Below, one piece after another: positions 27,112 to 36,455 of a stretch of DNA of 50,406 nucleotides. Source of the DNA: Candidatus Kuenenia stuttgartensis (GTDB lineage Bacteria; Planctomycetota; Planctomycetia; Pirellulales; UBA1268). The position numbers and the translations under genes were made by a program. The stretch is taken from NCBI GenBank assembly GCA_945870505.1, contig CAMBSN010000011.1, positions 1-50,406 of the forward strand, written 5' to 3'. Every line of letters begins with the position of its first letter. The stretch's first letter is position 1. The notes under the pieces were generated by a model. It saw only the letters and a list, made by a program, of their open reading frames with translations. It had not been told where the DNA came from and did no database searches.

Positions 27112-27855
27112 CTACTTCAGCGAGATCGTGCGGGCCAGCGGCCGGAGGATCTGCTCGACAACACAGGTGTCGACGACCTCGCGGGCGAGTTGCGCCAGCC
27201 GGTCCATCGCCTCGACGTAGCTCGTGTCGGGATCAAGGCTGCCGTACTGACGCGCGGTCACGTACACACTCAGTTGCTCCTCGGTGAAATCACCGGTCCG
27301 AACCTGAAAGGCATTCGTCCGCGTCTCGGTGCTGATCCGCACCTGAATGCGGCAGTCCTCGTCGATGGCGATCGTCAGCGACGGCTCGTAGTTGATCACC
27401 CGTGCCCCGGGAGCGTCGCCGAGGCGCTCCATGGCCGGCCCCACCCCAAGGGCTTCGGCCAGCAGCGAGTTGTGGTTGCCGCGATAGGCAAAATCAAAGC
27501 CGAAGAGCACGTCGAGCGCCTCGCACTCCAGCGGGCTTACCGAAAGAAACGCCGGAGCAAGGTCGAGGACGAGCCGGTGCTGGTCGAGGGCGTCGTCAAC
27601 CGACGACGGGTTGACCTGGCCTGAGCAAAGCCGCTTGGCCTCGACTGCGGCCCACCGGTAGCGGCCCTGGTCCTTGTCTTCCTCCAGCACGAAGTCGCGC
27701 TTGTCACGGCAGTAGAACTTCCGCATCGACGGAAAACGCTTCTGCACCCGCTCGAAGTACTGGAGAATCGTCTCCCGCTGGGCCGGGAGTTCGATCTCCG
27801 TGGCCAGGTTCATGTTGACGTAGAAGTCGTCGGCGAGCGACGCGTAGGGCGTCAT
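27112..27855 (-). CDS. Conserved hypothetical cytoplasmic protein
   Basis: 247 residues from ATG at 27855. An earlier ATG at 27909 would prepend an Arg-rich stretch. No signal peptide or membrane segment is visible. Visible features are MTPYASLADDFYVNMNLATE, FPSMRKFYCRDKRDFVLEEDK, LECEALDVLFGFDFAYRGNHNSLLAEALG and a C-terminal helical part. The sequence looks like a folded, normally coding protein with balanced composition, and I do not recognise a named family. Similar proteins may be planctomycete-specific. It is divergent from the small gene at 28071. Confidence 0.7.
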   Translation of the reverse strand: MTPYASLADDFYVNMNLATEIELPAQRETILQYFERVQKRFPSMRKFYCRDKRDFVLEEDKDQGRYRWAAVEAKRLCSGQVNPSSVDDALDQHRLVLDLAPAFLSVSPLECEALDVLFGFDFAYRGNHNSLLAEALGVGPAMERLGDAPGARVINYEPSLTIAIDEDCRIQVRISTETRTNAFQVRTGDFTEEQLSVYVTARQYGSLDPDTSYVEAMDRLAQLAREVVDTCVVEQILRPLARTISLK

Positions 27856-28070
27856 GTCCTGGAATGGCTCCAGAGGGAGACGGCGAGGGCGAAGTCGAAA
27901 GTATAGCAAGACGGGACTGGCTTCTCCTCCCGGGGCGTCCGCCAGAAGCGGGGCCGGATGCCCATGACTGGAAACCTTTCCGGACGATCGTCATAATCCG
28001 AAGCGACGGGGGAGTTCGGAAGGACCCTCCGTCCTTGCGCGCTCCACCCAGCGTGCGAGAGCGCCCAGCC

Positions 28071-28274
28071 ATGGCGTCGAACTCCGAAACAGCCAGTATT
28101 CCGGACGAGCGGCTGTCGATCGAACAGCGCCGTGATGGCGCCATTCTGGTCCGCGTCAAGTCGGAGGGCACCGAAGGCTCCCGCCTGCCGGATGCCGTGT
28201 TTTCGTTTCGCTGCGGCGATCCGCAGTATTCCTACTGGCTCGCCCGCCTGAAGACGGCCAACGGCGACCGCTGA
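28071..28274 (+). CDS. Small hypothetical protein
   Basis: 67 residues: ASNSETASIPDERLSIEQRR, then a strand-rich middle (GAILVRVKSEGTEGSRLPDAVFSFRCGD) and a short helix at the end. The upstream in-frame region lacks coding character, so ATG at 28071 was chosen. No motif is recognised. It lies between two minus-strand genes and may be monocistronic. Confidence 0.55.
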   Translation: MASNSETASIPDERLSIEQRRDGAILVRVKSEGTEGSRLPDAVFSFRCGDPQYSYWLARLKTANGDR

Positions 28275-28333
28275 ATGGCGATCACAGGGCCTCCGTTTGA
28301 TCCTCACGCGTTCAAGAGGCTCGTGGCCTTCTC

Positions 28334-28356
28334 GTAGCACAGGTTTTCAACCTGTG
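28334..28356. repeat. REP hairpin (forward, GTAG foot)
   Basis: GTAG at 28334-28337, then CACAGGTT, a three-base loop and AACCTGTG. Identical over 23 bases to 49281-49303 and to the complement of 17935-17957. It sits 18 bases after the rho stop and may help end transcription from both sides. Confidence 0.9.
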
Positions 28357-28374
28357 TGTCTTGATTGAGCCCTA

Positions 28375-29772
28375 TCAGTCGTCGCGCGAACTGGCGATCA
28401 GCGAGATGAACTCGCGGTTGCTCTTGAACTTCGCAAGCTGCTTCGTGAGTTGCTCCATCGCATCCACGTGGTGCATGCTCGAGAGCGTGCGCCGCAGCAT
28501 GTTGACCGCGTGGAGCGTGTTGGGATCGAGCAGTTTCTCCTCGCGACGTGTTCCAGACTGCGAGATGTCGATGGCGGGCCAGACCCGGCGGTCGGAGAGT
28601 TTCCGGTCGAGCACGAGCTCCATGTTGCCGGTGCCCTTGAACTCCTGAAAAATCAACTCATCCATGCGGCTGCCGGTATCGATGAGGGCGGTTGCCACGA
28701 TCGTCAGAGAGCCCCCCTCCTCAAACACACGCGCCGTGGCGAAGAGCTTCTTGGGGATGTCGAGGGCCTTGATGTCAACACCGCCCGACATCGTCCGGCC
28801 GGTGTTGCCGACCCACTTGTTGAAGGCCCGGGCCATGCGGGTGATCGAGTCCATCAGCAGGAACACGTCCTTGCCGTTCTCGGCCATCCGCTTGCAACGC
28901 TCGACGACGAGCTGCGAGAGCCGAACGTGGCTCTCCACGTCGCAGTCGAGGCTGCTGGCGAGCACATCGCCCTTCACCGACCGCTTCATGTCGGTGACCT
29001 CTTCGGGCCGCTCGTCAACGAGCAGCATCACGAGGCTGAGCTCCGGGTGGTTGGTGGAGATGGCCTGCGAGACCTGCTGGAGGAGCACGGTCTTGCCTGT
29101 CCGCGGCGGCGCGACGATCAGGGCCCGCTGCCCCTTGCCGAGGGGCGTGAGGATATCCATCACCCGCGTGGTGATTGGCTGCTGTCCCGTCTCGAGCCGC
29201 AACCAGGTCTCAGGATTGATCGGCGTGAGCTGGTCGAACGTTTTGACATTGATGTAGTCGTCGGGGGGCATCCCCTCGACCGACTCGATCTCGCGAACCC
29301 GCGGCCCCTGCTGCCGCCGGCCGGGCTGGACGAGAGCCTTGAGGTACACGCCCTCGCGGAGTCGGTAACGGTCGATCATCGTGGCAGGCACGAAGGGATC
29401 GGTTCGTTCCCGCGTGTAGTTGGTTTCGACGCTGCGGAGGAATCCATAGCCGTTGGGGTGCATTTCCAGCACGCCGACACCTGGCTCCAGCGGGATCGGC
29501 TCGCCGTTTTCAGCGACCTCCGGCTCCAATTCCGGCGGCCTCATGCCCTCGCTGTCCATATCCACAGCCCCGGCTCCGGACGGCGGAGGACCACCGCCAC
29601 CGCCACCGCCTCCGCCACGGCGAAATCGGCGACGACGGCCGTAGCCGCCGCCTTGGTATCCGCCAGGGCCCTGCCCCGGACCAGGGCCCTGCCCGGGGCC
29701 AGGCCCCTGCCCACCCTGACCACCCTGACCACCGTACCCACCGGGACGCCTCGAACGCCTGCGCTTCGACAT
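28375..29772 (-). CDS. rho: Transcription termination factor Rho
   Basis: RNA-dependent hexameric helicase that terminates transcription. It has 465 residues. A Gly/Gln/Arg-rich, low-complexity N-terminus (about 1-70) replaces the usual compact start. The RNA-binding cold-shock-like domain follows (GVGVLEMHPNGYGFLR, about 97-113) and the ATPase domain carries Walker A APPRTGKT (221-228). Further signatures are LVDERPEEVTDMKRSV and Q-loop/R-loop segments SGGVDIKALDIPKK. Residues for ATP and RNA are intact. Long Gly/Arg inserts in Rho occur in several high-GC phyla and can promote RNA binding or condensation. A long leader without genes precedes it. Confidence 0.97.
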   Translation of the reverse strand: MSKRRRSRRPGGYGGQGGQGGQGPGPGQGPGPGQGPGGYQGGGYGRRRRFRRGGGGGGGGGPPPSGAGAVDMDSEGMRPPELEPEVAENGEPIPLEPGVGVLEMHPNGYGFLRSVETNYTRERTDPFVPATMIDRYRLREGVYLKALVQPGRRQQGPRVREIESVEGMPPDDYINVKTFDQLTPINPETWLRLETGQQPITTRVMDILTPLGKGQRALIVAPPRTGKTVLLQQVSQAISTNHPELSLVMLLVDERPEEVTDMKRSVKGDVLASSLDCDVESHVRLSQLVVERCKRMAENGKDVFLLMDSITRMARAFNKWVGNTGRTMSGGVDIKALDIPKKLFATARVFEEGGSLTIVATALIDTGSRMDELIFQEFKGTGNMELVLDRKLSDRRVWPAIDISQSGTRREEKLLDPNTLHAVNMLRRTLSSMHHVDAMEQLTKQLAKFKSNREFISLIASSRDD

Positions 29773-30465
29773 GGATGCTGAAAACCCCTGATCTGGAATC
29801 CGAACCTAAAACCGCCGTGAAATGCTGGTCACTCGGAAAGCGTGAACAACGTCTGGTTCAACCTGGCCGCTTTCGCACGGACGTAGGCGCCACCGCCCGA
29901 ATCCTGCGCGGTTTTCCCACGGACAACGGGAAAAACCCTCGAAAACGATGCCGTCGTAACGACGACATCCGAAACGAGGCCGCGACCTCTGGACCCGGGG
30001 CTCTTAAAAACCCCAATGGGAAGACCCCTCACGGAGTCCTGACTCCCTGGCCGCGACCCGTCCCACAAGCTGTTGAGACGAAGCCCTGCGACAAAGCCTC
30101 CGGAAGGCTCAAAGCGCGTTCCGGAATCGTCAGTCACGACGACGACACGAAGTATCCGTGGGGGCCGCCTATCTGTCAAGCAGGGCGACCAAGGGGACAC
30201 ACACCGGCACGCCGCAAAAAAACCGAAAAAACATCGATTTTTAGGCGTTTCTGCCCCGGAAGGCTGGGGTGCCTGGAGAGACCCCGGCGAGGTTCACTTT
30301 CCAGCGGCCGCCCTCGCCGGCGATTTCGATGCGATTCCTGCATCCGGATCGACCGATACCAGACGCAGGGTTTTCCCGATCGGCAGGCCGCTCACGCCTC
30401 CGGGCACTGGTGGCCGGGGCGGGAGGCGACGCCGCGACCGGATTCTCGACAACGGGGCCAGAGAG
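29773..30465. other. Gene-poor intergenic region, probable rho leader
   Basis: No convincing coding sequence in 693 bases between rho (minus) and the YHS protein gene (plus). It holds an imperfect hairpin (GGTTTTCCC at 29910-29918 pairing with GGGAAAAACC at 29928-29937) and a markedly AT-rich stretch around 30215-30250. The divergent promoters must lie here, but no clear -35/-10 pair was identified. A long transcribed leader for rho autoregulation is plausible. Confidence 0.5.
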
Positions 30466-32064
30466 ATGGGTGGCGCAACAACAACACGACGGTCTGCTGG
30501 GTGGCACACGCCGACGACTCGCACGGTCGGCGTGCTGGTCCTCTCACTCTTCTCGCTTCCCGCATGGGCGGGCATGACGTGGCACGAGGATCTTGCTGCG
30601 GCCCAGGCCGCATCCACCGCGAGCCGCAAGCCCGTCCTCGCCGTATTCACCGCATCGTGGAGTCCGGAATCGACCTCGTTTGAGCAGCAGGTTCTGGTCG
30701 CCGCGGAAGTCGAGGCCGTGCTGGCGGCGTGCTTCGAGCCGGTCCGCATTGATGTCGATCAGCGGCCCGGCCTCACCAAGCGACTCGAGGTATCGCACGT
30801 GCCCTCGGCATGCGTGCTCGGCGAGGGCAACGCGATCCTCGCACGGTTCGACTGCCCGTCGACTTCGACGGCGCTCGTGGCGACCGCGGCACGAGCCGCC
30901 CAGGAAGCAGCTTCATGTGCTGCCGCCAAGCAGCCAGCCGGCGATGCTACGGGCGTGGCACGGAGCGTGGCCACCGATGAACGCTCCGCCGCTGAACGGG
31001 CGGCCGCCGACTTTCCCACGACACCGGGCGATGGTAGCCCACTGACTGATTCCGCCGCTCCGCAGGCGGCGGGCCGCGGCTCAATCTCACTCGTCACGGC
31101 GAAAGTGCGGCAACTCTCCAGCTTCGCGACCGGCACCCCGCGCTCCGCAGGCAGCGACACGCCGCAGCCGCCCTCGTCGTCCTCAGCACCTCCGTCGCCT
31201 ACGTCACCCGCCATCGCCACGAGCGAGCCGCCGCCGAGCCGCTTCGTGTCGTCCACTCCCACGGATCCGCCAACGCTTCCGCAGTCCGCGCCTTCGTCGT
31301 GGCCCGCCGAGCCAGCCAGCCGGGACTCCGCCTTCACCAACGCCCCGGAGCAGGCTGCGGTTGCCCAAGCGATCGAACCGCATGCAGCGACACGGCCATG
31401 GCTCTCGGGGTCTGCGTCTGCCGGTGCCCTGCCGCCATCGGGCCCCGCCTCGTCGGCCGTCGCCTCAGGTCCACCCGAAAAATCAAAATCAACAAGCACG
31501 TGGTCGTCGTTCGTGACGGCGTTCCAGAAGCCGTTCAGTATCTTTTCGAAGCCGGCCAAGCCCGCAGAGCCGACGACGATGCCGCCCGCGCTGCCCACGT
31601 CGCCGCTCGCCGCGACGCCCTCCACAACGGCTGCGCCCACCACCCCGCTCGCAGACGCCGCTCCGGCAGGCCCCGACCCGCATGGCTCGATGCCGCTGGG
31701 GCTCGAGGGCTACTGCCCCGTGACGCTTGCTGAGAAAGGCGTCTGGACGGAGGGCCGCGCCCAGTGGGGCGTCAGGCACCGCGGCCGCACGTACCTGTTC
31801 GCCGGCCCTGAACAGCAGCAGGCGTTCTTGGCCTCGCCCGATCGCTACGCTCCGGCCCTCTCCGGCGACGACCCCGTGACCGTCGTGGATCAGGGCAAGA
31901 GCCTCCCGGGCCGGCGGGCGTACGGCGTCACCTATCAGTCGCGGATGTATCTCTTCTCCTCTTCGGAGACGCGGGCCCAGTTCGCCGCCAATCCCGAGCG
32001 ATACACCGCCCCCGTGACGCTTGCCGAGCGGCCGGCACCCGTCGACGCCACCCGACGGTACTGA
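30466..32064 (+). CDS. Secreted thioredoxin-like protein with C-terminal YHS-type repeats
   Basis: 532 residues. An N-terminal signal segment (TVGVLVLSLFSLPAWAG, about 20-36) precedes a thioredoxin-fold domain (about 38-140; KPVLAVFTASWSPESTSFEQQ). The CxxC redox pair is replaced by S-P-E-S, so disulfide chemistry is lost. A Pro/Ser/Thr/Ala-rich linker (about 150-400) follows. Two tandem YHS-like modules close the protein (GLEGYCPVTLAEKGVWTEG, then DPVTVVDQGKSLPGRRAYGV), each with a YLF/F-segment typical of YHS folds that bind metals. The start codon is uncertain; the frame is open further upstream, but without coding character. A periplasmic scaffold or metal-handling role is inference. Confidence 0.75.
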   Translation: MGGATTTRRSAGWHTPTTRTVGVLVLSLFSLPAWAGMTWHEDLAAAQAASTASRKPVLAVFTASWSPESTSFEQQVLVAAEVEAVLAACFEPVRIDVDQRPGLTKRLEVSHVPSACVLGEGNAILARFDCPSTSTALVATAARAAQEAASCAAAKQPAGDATGVARSVATDERSAAERAAADFPTTPGDGSPLTDSAAPQAAGRGSISLVTAKVRQLSSFATGTPRSAGSDTPQPPSSSSAPPSPTSPAIATSEPPPSRFVSSTPTDPPTLPQSAPSSWPAEPASRDSAFTNAPEQAAVAQAIEPHAATRPWLSGSASAGALPPSGPASSAVASGPPEKSKSTSTWSSFVTAFQKPFSIFSKPAKPAEPTTMPPALPTSPLAATPSTTAAPTTPLADAAPAGPDPHGSMPLGLEGYCPVTLAEKGVWTEGRAQWGVRHRGRTYLFAGPEQQQAFLASPDRYAPALSGDDPVTVVDQGKSLPGRRAYGVTYQSRMYLFSSSETRAQFAANPERYTAPVTLAERPAPVDATRRY

Positions 32065-32089
32065 CGTCACCGCAGGGCGAGCCCTCCGT

Positions 32090-32237
32090 GGCACAGGTTT
32101 CCAACCTGTGGCATTTCTGAGCAGGTTACCAACCTGCTCTACGTCTCCCCGTAGCACAGGTTGTCAACCTGTGGCATTTCTGCGCAGGTGACCAACCTGC
32201 TCTACGTGTCCCTGTAGCACAGGTTGTCAACCTGTGG
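32090..32237. repeat. 63-bp tandem REP array (BIME-like)
   Basis: Hairpins of type CACAGGTT/AACCTGTG start at 32092, 32155 and 32218, an exact 63-base period. Two have the GTAG foot (32151 and 32214). Between them are inverted hairpins of type AGCAGGTT/AACCTGCT ending in CTAC (32120-32142 and 32184-32205). Forward and inverted units thus alternate as in BIMEs. The array lies in the convergent gap before the glpK stop. Confidence 0.92.
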
Positions 32238-32252
32238 CGACGCACGCCGCGG

Positions 32253-33788
32253 TCAGCGAACTCGCGCCCAGCCCTTGCTCCGCTCCACGGCGTCACGCCA
32301 GGTGGCAAGCATCCGCCGTCGCTCCTCGGCGGTGATCCGCGGGTCGAACCGCCGCTCCACGCGCCGGGCATCGGCCACGGCCGTCGCGTCGGCGAAGAAT
32401 CCCGCCGCCAGACCCGCCAGCAGCGCCGCGCCAAGCGCCGTTGTCTCCACCACCGCCGGACGCTCCACCGTGAGCCCAAGCGCATCGGCCTGGATCTGCA
32501 TGAGCAGGTCGTTGCCGCTCGCCCCCCCGTCCACTCGGAGATGGCGGAGTTCGACCCCTGAATCTCGCTGCATGCACTCCACCACATCGGCCACTGACAG
32601 CGCGATTGCCTCGAGCGCCGCCCGGGCGACGTGGCCGCGGTGCGTGCCCCGGGAGAGGCCGATGATCAAGCCTCGCGCGGCGGGATCCCAGTGGGGTGCG
32701 CCAAGTCCGGTGAGTGCCGGCACGATCATCACGCCGCCGTTGTCGGATACGCTCTTGGCGAGCGGCTCCACGTCGGAGGCCTTCTCGATCAGGCCGAGGC
32801 CATCGCGAAGCCATCCCACGAGCGCACCCGCGATGAACACCGATCCCTCGAGGCAGTAATGCGGCCCGGGTGCGGCCCCGCATCCGGGCGTCGTCAACAG
32901 TCCGTTGTCGCTCGCCACCGGCAGGTTACCGGTTGAAAACATCAGGAACGATCCCGTTCCGTAGGTGTTCTTCGCGTCGCCGGGCCGCTCGACCCCCTGC
33001 CCGAAGGCCGCGGCCTGCTGGTCGCCGGCGCAGCCCAGGATCGGCACGGCCGCACCCAGGAGTGCCGGCTCGGTCTCCCCGAACGAGCCGCTCGACGGTC
33101 GGACCTCGGGCAGCATGCATCGCGGCACGCCGAAGATGCGGCAGAGGTCGTCGCTCCAGGCGAGCGTGTTGATGTCGAACAGGAGCGTGCGGCTGGCGTT
33201 GGTGACGTCGGTGGCGTGCACGCGGCCGCCGGTGAGCCGCCAGATCAGGAACGAGTCAACGGTGCCGAAGAGCACCTCGCCCCGCTCACACCGCCCGCGA
33301 AGACCGGAAATCGTCTCCAGCAGGTGCACGATCTTCGTCGCGGAGAAGTAGGGATCGAGCACGAGGCCCGTCCGCCGCCGCACCTCCGGCTCGACGCCAG
33401 CCGCCTTCAGCTGCGTGCAGATCGGCGCCGACACGCGGCTCTGCCAGACGATCGCCGGCGCGATCGGTCTTCCCGTCTCCTTTTCCCAGAGGATCGTCGT
33501 CTCCCGCTGGTTGGTGATCCCGATCGCCGCCACCCGGTCGGCGGCCACGCCGGCCGACTCGAGGACCCGCCGCGCGCACGAGAGTTGCGTCTGCCAAATG
33601 TCCTCGGGGTCGTGCTCGACGATCCCAAGGTCGGCGCCATCTGGCCCCGCCTCGCTGCGGGCGTGCTGCGGAAACTCCTCCTGGGCCACTGCGATCGGTG
33701 TGCCCCGCCGATCGAAGAGGATCGCGCGGCTCGAGGTGGTGCCTTGGTCGAGCGCGAGCACGCAGGTGGCCGAGGGCCGCGATGGCAT
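32253..33788 (-). CDS. glpK: Glycerol kinase
   Basis: Phosphorylates glycerol to glycerol-3-phosphate in the cytoplasm (FGGY family). It has 511 residues from ATG at 33788, the family length. An in-frame upstream ATG would add 34 unconserved residues. Signatures are ALDQGTTSSRAILFD, ITNQRETTILWEKETG, the substrate segment FGTVDSFLIWRLTGG, GCAGDQQAAAFGQG, KNTYGTGSFLMFSTG and the DGGASGNDLLMQ adenosine loop. No glpF or glpD lies next to it, so regulation is probably independent. Confidence 0.96.
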   Translation of the reverse strand: MPSRPSATCVLALDQGTTSSRAILFDRRGTPIAVAQEEFPQHARSEAGPDGADLGIVEHDPEDIWQTQLSCARRVLESAGVAADRVAAIGITNQRETTILWEKETGRPIAPAIVWQSRVSAPICTQLKAAGVEPEVRRRTGLVLDPYFSATKIVHLLETISGLRGRCERGEVLFGTVDSFLIWRLTGGRVHATDVTNASRTLLFDINTLAWSDDLCRIFGVPRCMLPEVRPSSGSFGETEPALLGAAVPILGCAGDQQAAAFGQGVERPGDAKNTYGTGSFLMFSTGNLPVASDNGLLTTPGCGAAPGPHYCLEGSVFIAGALVGWLRDGLGLIEKASDVEPLAKSVSDNGGVMIVPALTGLGAPHWDPAARGLIIGLSRGTHRGHVARAALEAIALSVADVVECMQRDSGVELRHLRVDGGASGNDLLMQIQADALGLTVERPAVVETTALGAALLAGLAAGFFADATAVADARRVERRFDPRITAEERRRMLATWRDAVERSKGWARVR

Positions 33789-33857
33789 GGTGGAGGCTCC
33801 GTGATGGGCGAGGGACGTGGGGCGGAGTATCCTCGATAGCGCCCCTGGACACGAGCC

Positions 33858-34919
33858 ATGCCGTCGTCGCTCCCCAACCGCAGTGAACATCGTACCGGCC
33901 GCGGCCGATCCGTCGACCGCTCAGCAGTGCTCGCCACGGCTCTGCTCCTGATCCTCGCCGTCGTCGCGTCAAGTGACTCCGCCGGATCGGGTCAGGCCGG
34001 ACTCGACGCCGCGGTTCGGGCCACGTGGACAAGCGTGCCACTCCGCGACTGGGCCTGCCGCATCTCGGAGATCACAGGCGCGACGGTCATCGTCGATCGG
34101 CGGCTCGATCCAGACGTGGGCGTGACCCTCGCGAGCGACGGCGACTCGCTCCGCGCGGTGCTCGACCGCGTGGCCGCTTCTGTGGGCGCCGCAGTGGAGC
34201 CGCTCGCCTCGACGACACGGCTCATCCCCCGCGACCTCGCGGGCCGCGCGGCCGCCGCCGAAGCAGCGAGAGACCGCAGTCTTCGCGGGCTCCCGGCGGA
34301 GATCCGGCGCATCGCCGAGCGTCGGGCGGCCTGGAGCTGGCCCGCGGCCGCGCGGCCACGAGACCTCGTCGCAGCTGCGGCCGACGACGCGGGGATCACG
34401 ATCACCGGACTCGACCGCGTGCCACACGATCACCTGCCAGCCACGTCGCTACCCTCGCTTCAACTTGCAGAACGTCTCGATCTGCTGCTGGCGAACTTCG
34501 ACCTCCGCATTAACTGGTCGCCCGCCGGTGGCACGGTCGTCCCGATCGATGTGGGCGTCGATCCACGCGACCGCACCGCTGTGCGCCCAGTTCCCGCCCG
34601 CCCCAGGCCGCTGCGGCAGAAGCCGAAGCCCGCGAGCATCAAGGTCTACTCCCTCCGCCTCGAGGCCCCGCTCAACCAGGCGGTGTCCGCCGTGGCGCAG
34701 AGCCTCGGGCTGGAGTTGTCGCTCGACGAGGCATCGCTCGCGGCCCGCGGCATCGCGCCAGGGGAGATCGTTCGGGTGGATGCCCGCGACCTGTCGCGGG
34801 ACGACCTGCTCGACGCGATCATGGCTCCGCTCGACCTCGCGTGGACGGTCGAGAACGGAACGCTGCGGGTGTTCGCGGCTCCGGCTCTTCCAGCCGTCCG
34901 CGACGCCGATCCCCCGTGA
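33858..34919 (+). CDS. Secreted protein with STN-like (secretin/TonB short N-terminal) repeats
   Basis: 353 residues. An N-terminal hydrophobic segment (about 22-40, SAVLATALLLILAVVASSD) acts as a signal or anchor. Three similar modules then follow, each with a pattern like PLRDWACRISEITGATVIVD, LPSLQLAERLDLLLANFDLRINW and PLNQAVSAVAQSLGLELSLDE. These resemble the short STN fold found before secretin and TonB-dependent channels. No channel domain follows, so this may be a stand-alone periplasmic protein. It is convergent with the TPR gene, with a 4-base gap between their ends. Confidence 0.6.
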   Translation: MPSSLPNRSEHRTGRGRSVDRSAVLATALLLILAVVASSDSAGSGQAGLDAAVRATWTSVPLRDWACRISEITGATVIVDRRLDPDVGVTLASDGDSLRAVLDRVAASVGAAVEPLASTTRLIPRDLAGRAAAAEAARDRSLRGLPAEIRRIAERRAAWSWPAAARPRDLVAAAADDAGITITGLDRVPHDHLPATSLPSLQLAERLDLLLANFDLRINWSPAGGTVVPIDVGVDPRDRTAVRPVPARPRPLRQKPKPASIKVYSLRLEAPLNQAVSAVAQSLGLELSLDEASLAARGIAPGEIVRVDARDLSRDDLLDAIMAPLDLAWTVENGTLRVFAAPALPAVRDADPP

Positions 34920-34923
34920 TGGC

Positions 34924-36000
34924 TTACGGCAGCGCGATCGACCGATTGCCAGACTTACCGCGGGCAACCTCGATGTTTTGCCGTGACGGCTGGTGCTGGG
35001 GGTCGCGCTTCAGCGCTTCCGCGTACGAGCCCACCGCATCGGAATACCGTCCCTGATAGGACTGCGCGACGCCGCGGTTGAACCAGGCGCGGACGTCCTT
35101 CGGGTCGTGGCGGATCGCCTGGTCGAAGTCAAACTCCGCCTTGCGGGGCTGGTTTGTCTGCAGGTAAGCCAGACCACGGTTGAGGTAGGCGAGCATGTAC
35201 GTGCGGTCGCGGCGGATACTTGACGCATAGGCGTTGATCGCCTCCAGCGGACGGTCGAGTTCCACGAGGGTCAGCCCACGCCAGAGTTCCGGCCGCGGGT
35301 CGTCGTAGGCAATGCCCGCGGCATCCTCGAAGTCCTCGAGGGCGATGCCATACAGGCCGAGGTGAAACCAGGCGATGCCACGACGCAGGTAGAGTTCGGA
35401 GTCCTGCGAGTCGATCGCCAGCCCCTTTGAGCAGGCATCGACACAGCCCTCGAAGTCGCCGAGCCGCCGCGACGTGACGCCGAGCGCGAGATAGGCGAGC
35501 GTCATCTTCGGGTCGAGCTTGATCACCTCGCGGACTTTTTCGCGAGCCTCCTCGAGCTTCCCGACCCGGTCGAGCTTCTCCGCCTCTCCGAGCAGTTTTT
35601 CGGCCGGTGTCGGCTCCCAGTCGTCGCTCCGGCTATCGCGCATCGAGGGACGAGACCGATCTGAACGCTCAGCGGGATCGCCCGAGACCGTCGTGTCGGG
35701 AAACGGCACCGGCAGCCGGGAACTCGATTTCGGCCCGGCAGAGGATCGCTCCGTCGGCATCGTGGGGGCAGGCTGCCGCGGCGTGGCTCGCTGCTCGGCC
35801 GGCTTGGCGCCCTTGCCGCGGCCGAACGGGTTTAGTTCGTCTGCGAACGGGTCGTCCTCAGGCACTCCGCCTGGTTCTGCTCCGACCTGAGCGTGGGCCA
35901 CAGGGGAGGCTGCGACAACCGCGAAACAGGCGACACAACAGGCGACCGCCAACAAGGGCCGCATGCGAAGAAAGATCGTGGAGGGCGTGCGATGGGTCAT
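34924..36000 (-). CDS. Secreted tetratricopeptide repeat protein
   Basis: 358 residues. A signal peptide (about 13-37, LLAVACCVACFAVVAASPVAHAQ) and a Pro/Arg/Ser-rich linker (about 40-115) precede at least six TPR units (about 130-345). Visible helices include EAREKVREVIKLDPKMTLAYLALGV, SQDSELYLRRGIAWFHLGLYGIALEDF and DVRAWFNRGVAQSYQGRYSDAV. TPR arrays mediate protein-protein contacts; the partner is unknown. An alternative start at 35964 (M13) removes 12 residues and leaves a good signal peptide. Confidence 0.85.
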   Translation of the reverse strand: MTHRTPSTIFLRMRPLLAVACCVACFAVVAASPVAHAQVGAEPGGVPEDDPFADELNPFGRGKGAKPAEQRATPRQPAPTMPTERSSAGPKSSSRLPVPFPDTTVSGDPAERSDRSRPSMRDSRSDDWEPTPAEKLLGEAEKLDRVGKLEEAREKVREVIKLDPKMTLAYLALGVTSRRLGDFEGCVDACSKGLAIDSQDSELYLRRGIAWFHLGLYGIALEDFEDAAGIAYDDPRPELWRGLTLVELDRPLEAINAYASSIRRDRTYMLAYLNRGLAYLQTNQPRKAEFDFDQAIRHDPKDVRAWFNRGVAQSYQGRYSDAVGSYAEALKRDPQHQPSRQNIEVARGKSGNRSIALP

Positions 36001-36137
36001 GGTGTGGAAGTATCCCTTCGGAAGATCGGCAATTCAAAAGCTGGAACCGGTGCTCCGGGAGGGCGATCGGTCTTCACCCGTGCAATCCTCGCAACCCGTC
36101 GTGGTCCCGGAACCCCGACAGCCGCGGTTGGCGGCCG

Positions 36138-36455
36138 TCAGGCCGAGCCCGCCTCCAGGAGTCCGCCGAGCCGCTCCTGAATGCCGCTCTTGATCTTTCC
36201 GGCAAAAAGCCCGGCCATCCCGGGCACCTCGAGCCGAACGACCAGTTCTGCCGGCAGAATCTCGACGTCGCTCTCGATCGGCATGCCCATCACGTCGAGT
36301 GAGAGTTGCAGGCGACCGTCCTCGTGCCACTTTGAATCAATGGCGCCGACCTTACCGGCAAAGTCGTCACGGGCGCGGCCGACGGCTGCTTCGAGGCGGC
36401 GTCGGACCTCGCTCTCGTCGAGGCTGTGTGGAATGCGGACTTCCATCGATTTCAT
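36138..36455 (-). CDS. Polyhydroxyalkanoic acid system family protein
   Basis: 105 residues from ATG at 36455. It begins KSMEVRIPHSLDESEVRRRLE, contains FAGKVGAIDSKWHEDGRLQLSLDVMG and ends with VPGMAGLFAGKIKSGIQERLGGLLEAG. This matches PHA_gran_rgn, a small family often found beside granule-associated genes but also elsewhere. The start overlaps the upstream mfnB stop (ATGA), so the gene is translated as part of that operon. The reason for the association with a furan-cofactor gene is unknown. Confidence 0.75.
   Translation of the reverse strand: MKSMEVRIPHSLDESEVRRRLEAAVGRARDDFAGKVGAIDSKWHEDGRLQLSLDVMGMPIESDVEILPAELVVRLEVPGMAGLFAGKIKSGIQERLGGLLEAGSA

Noticed and set aside
32090-32237. CRISPR array
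   Set aside because: The 63-base period repeats the whole unit including the would-be spacers. It is a BIME-like array.
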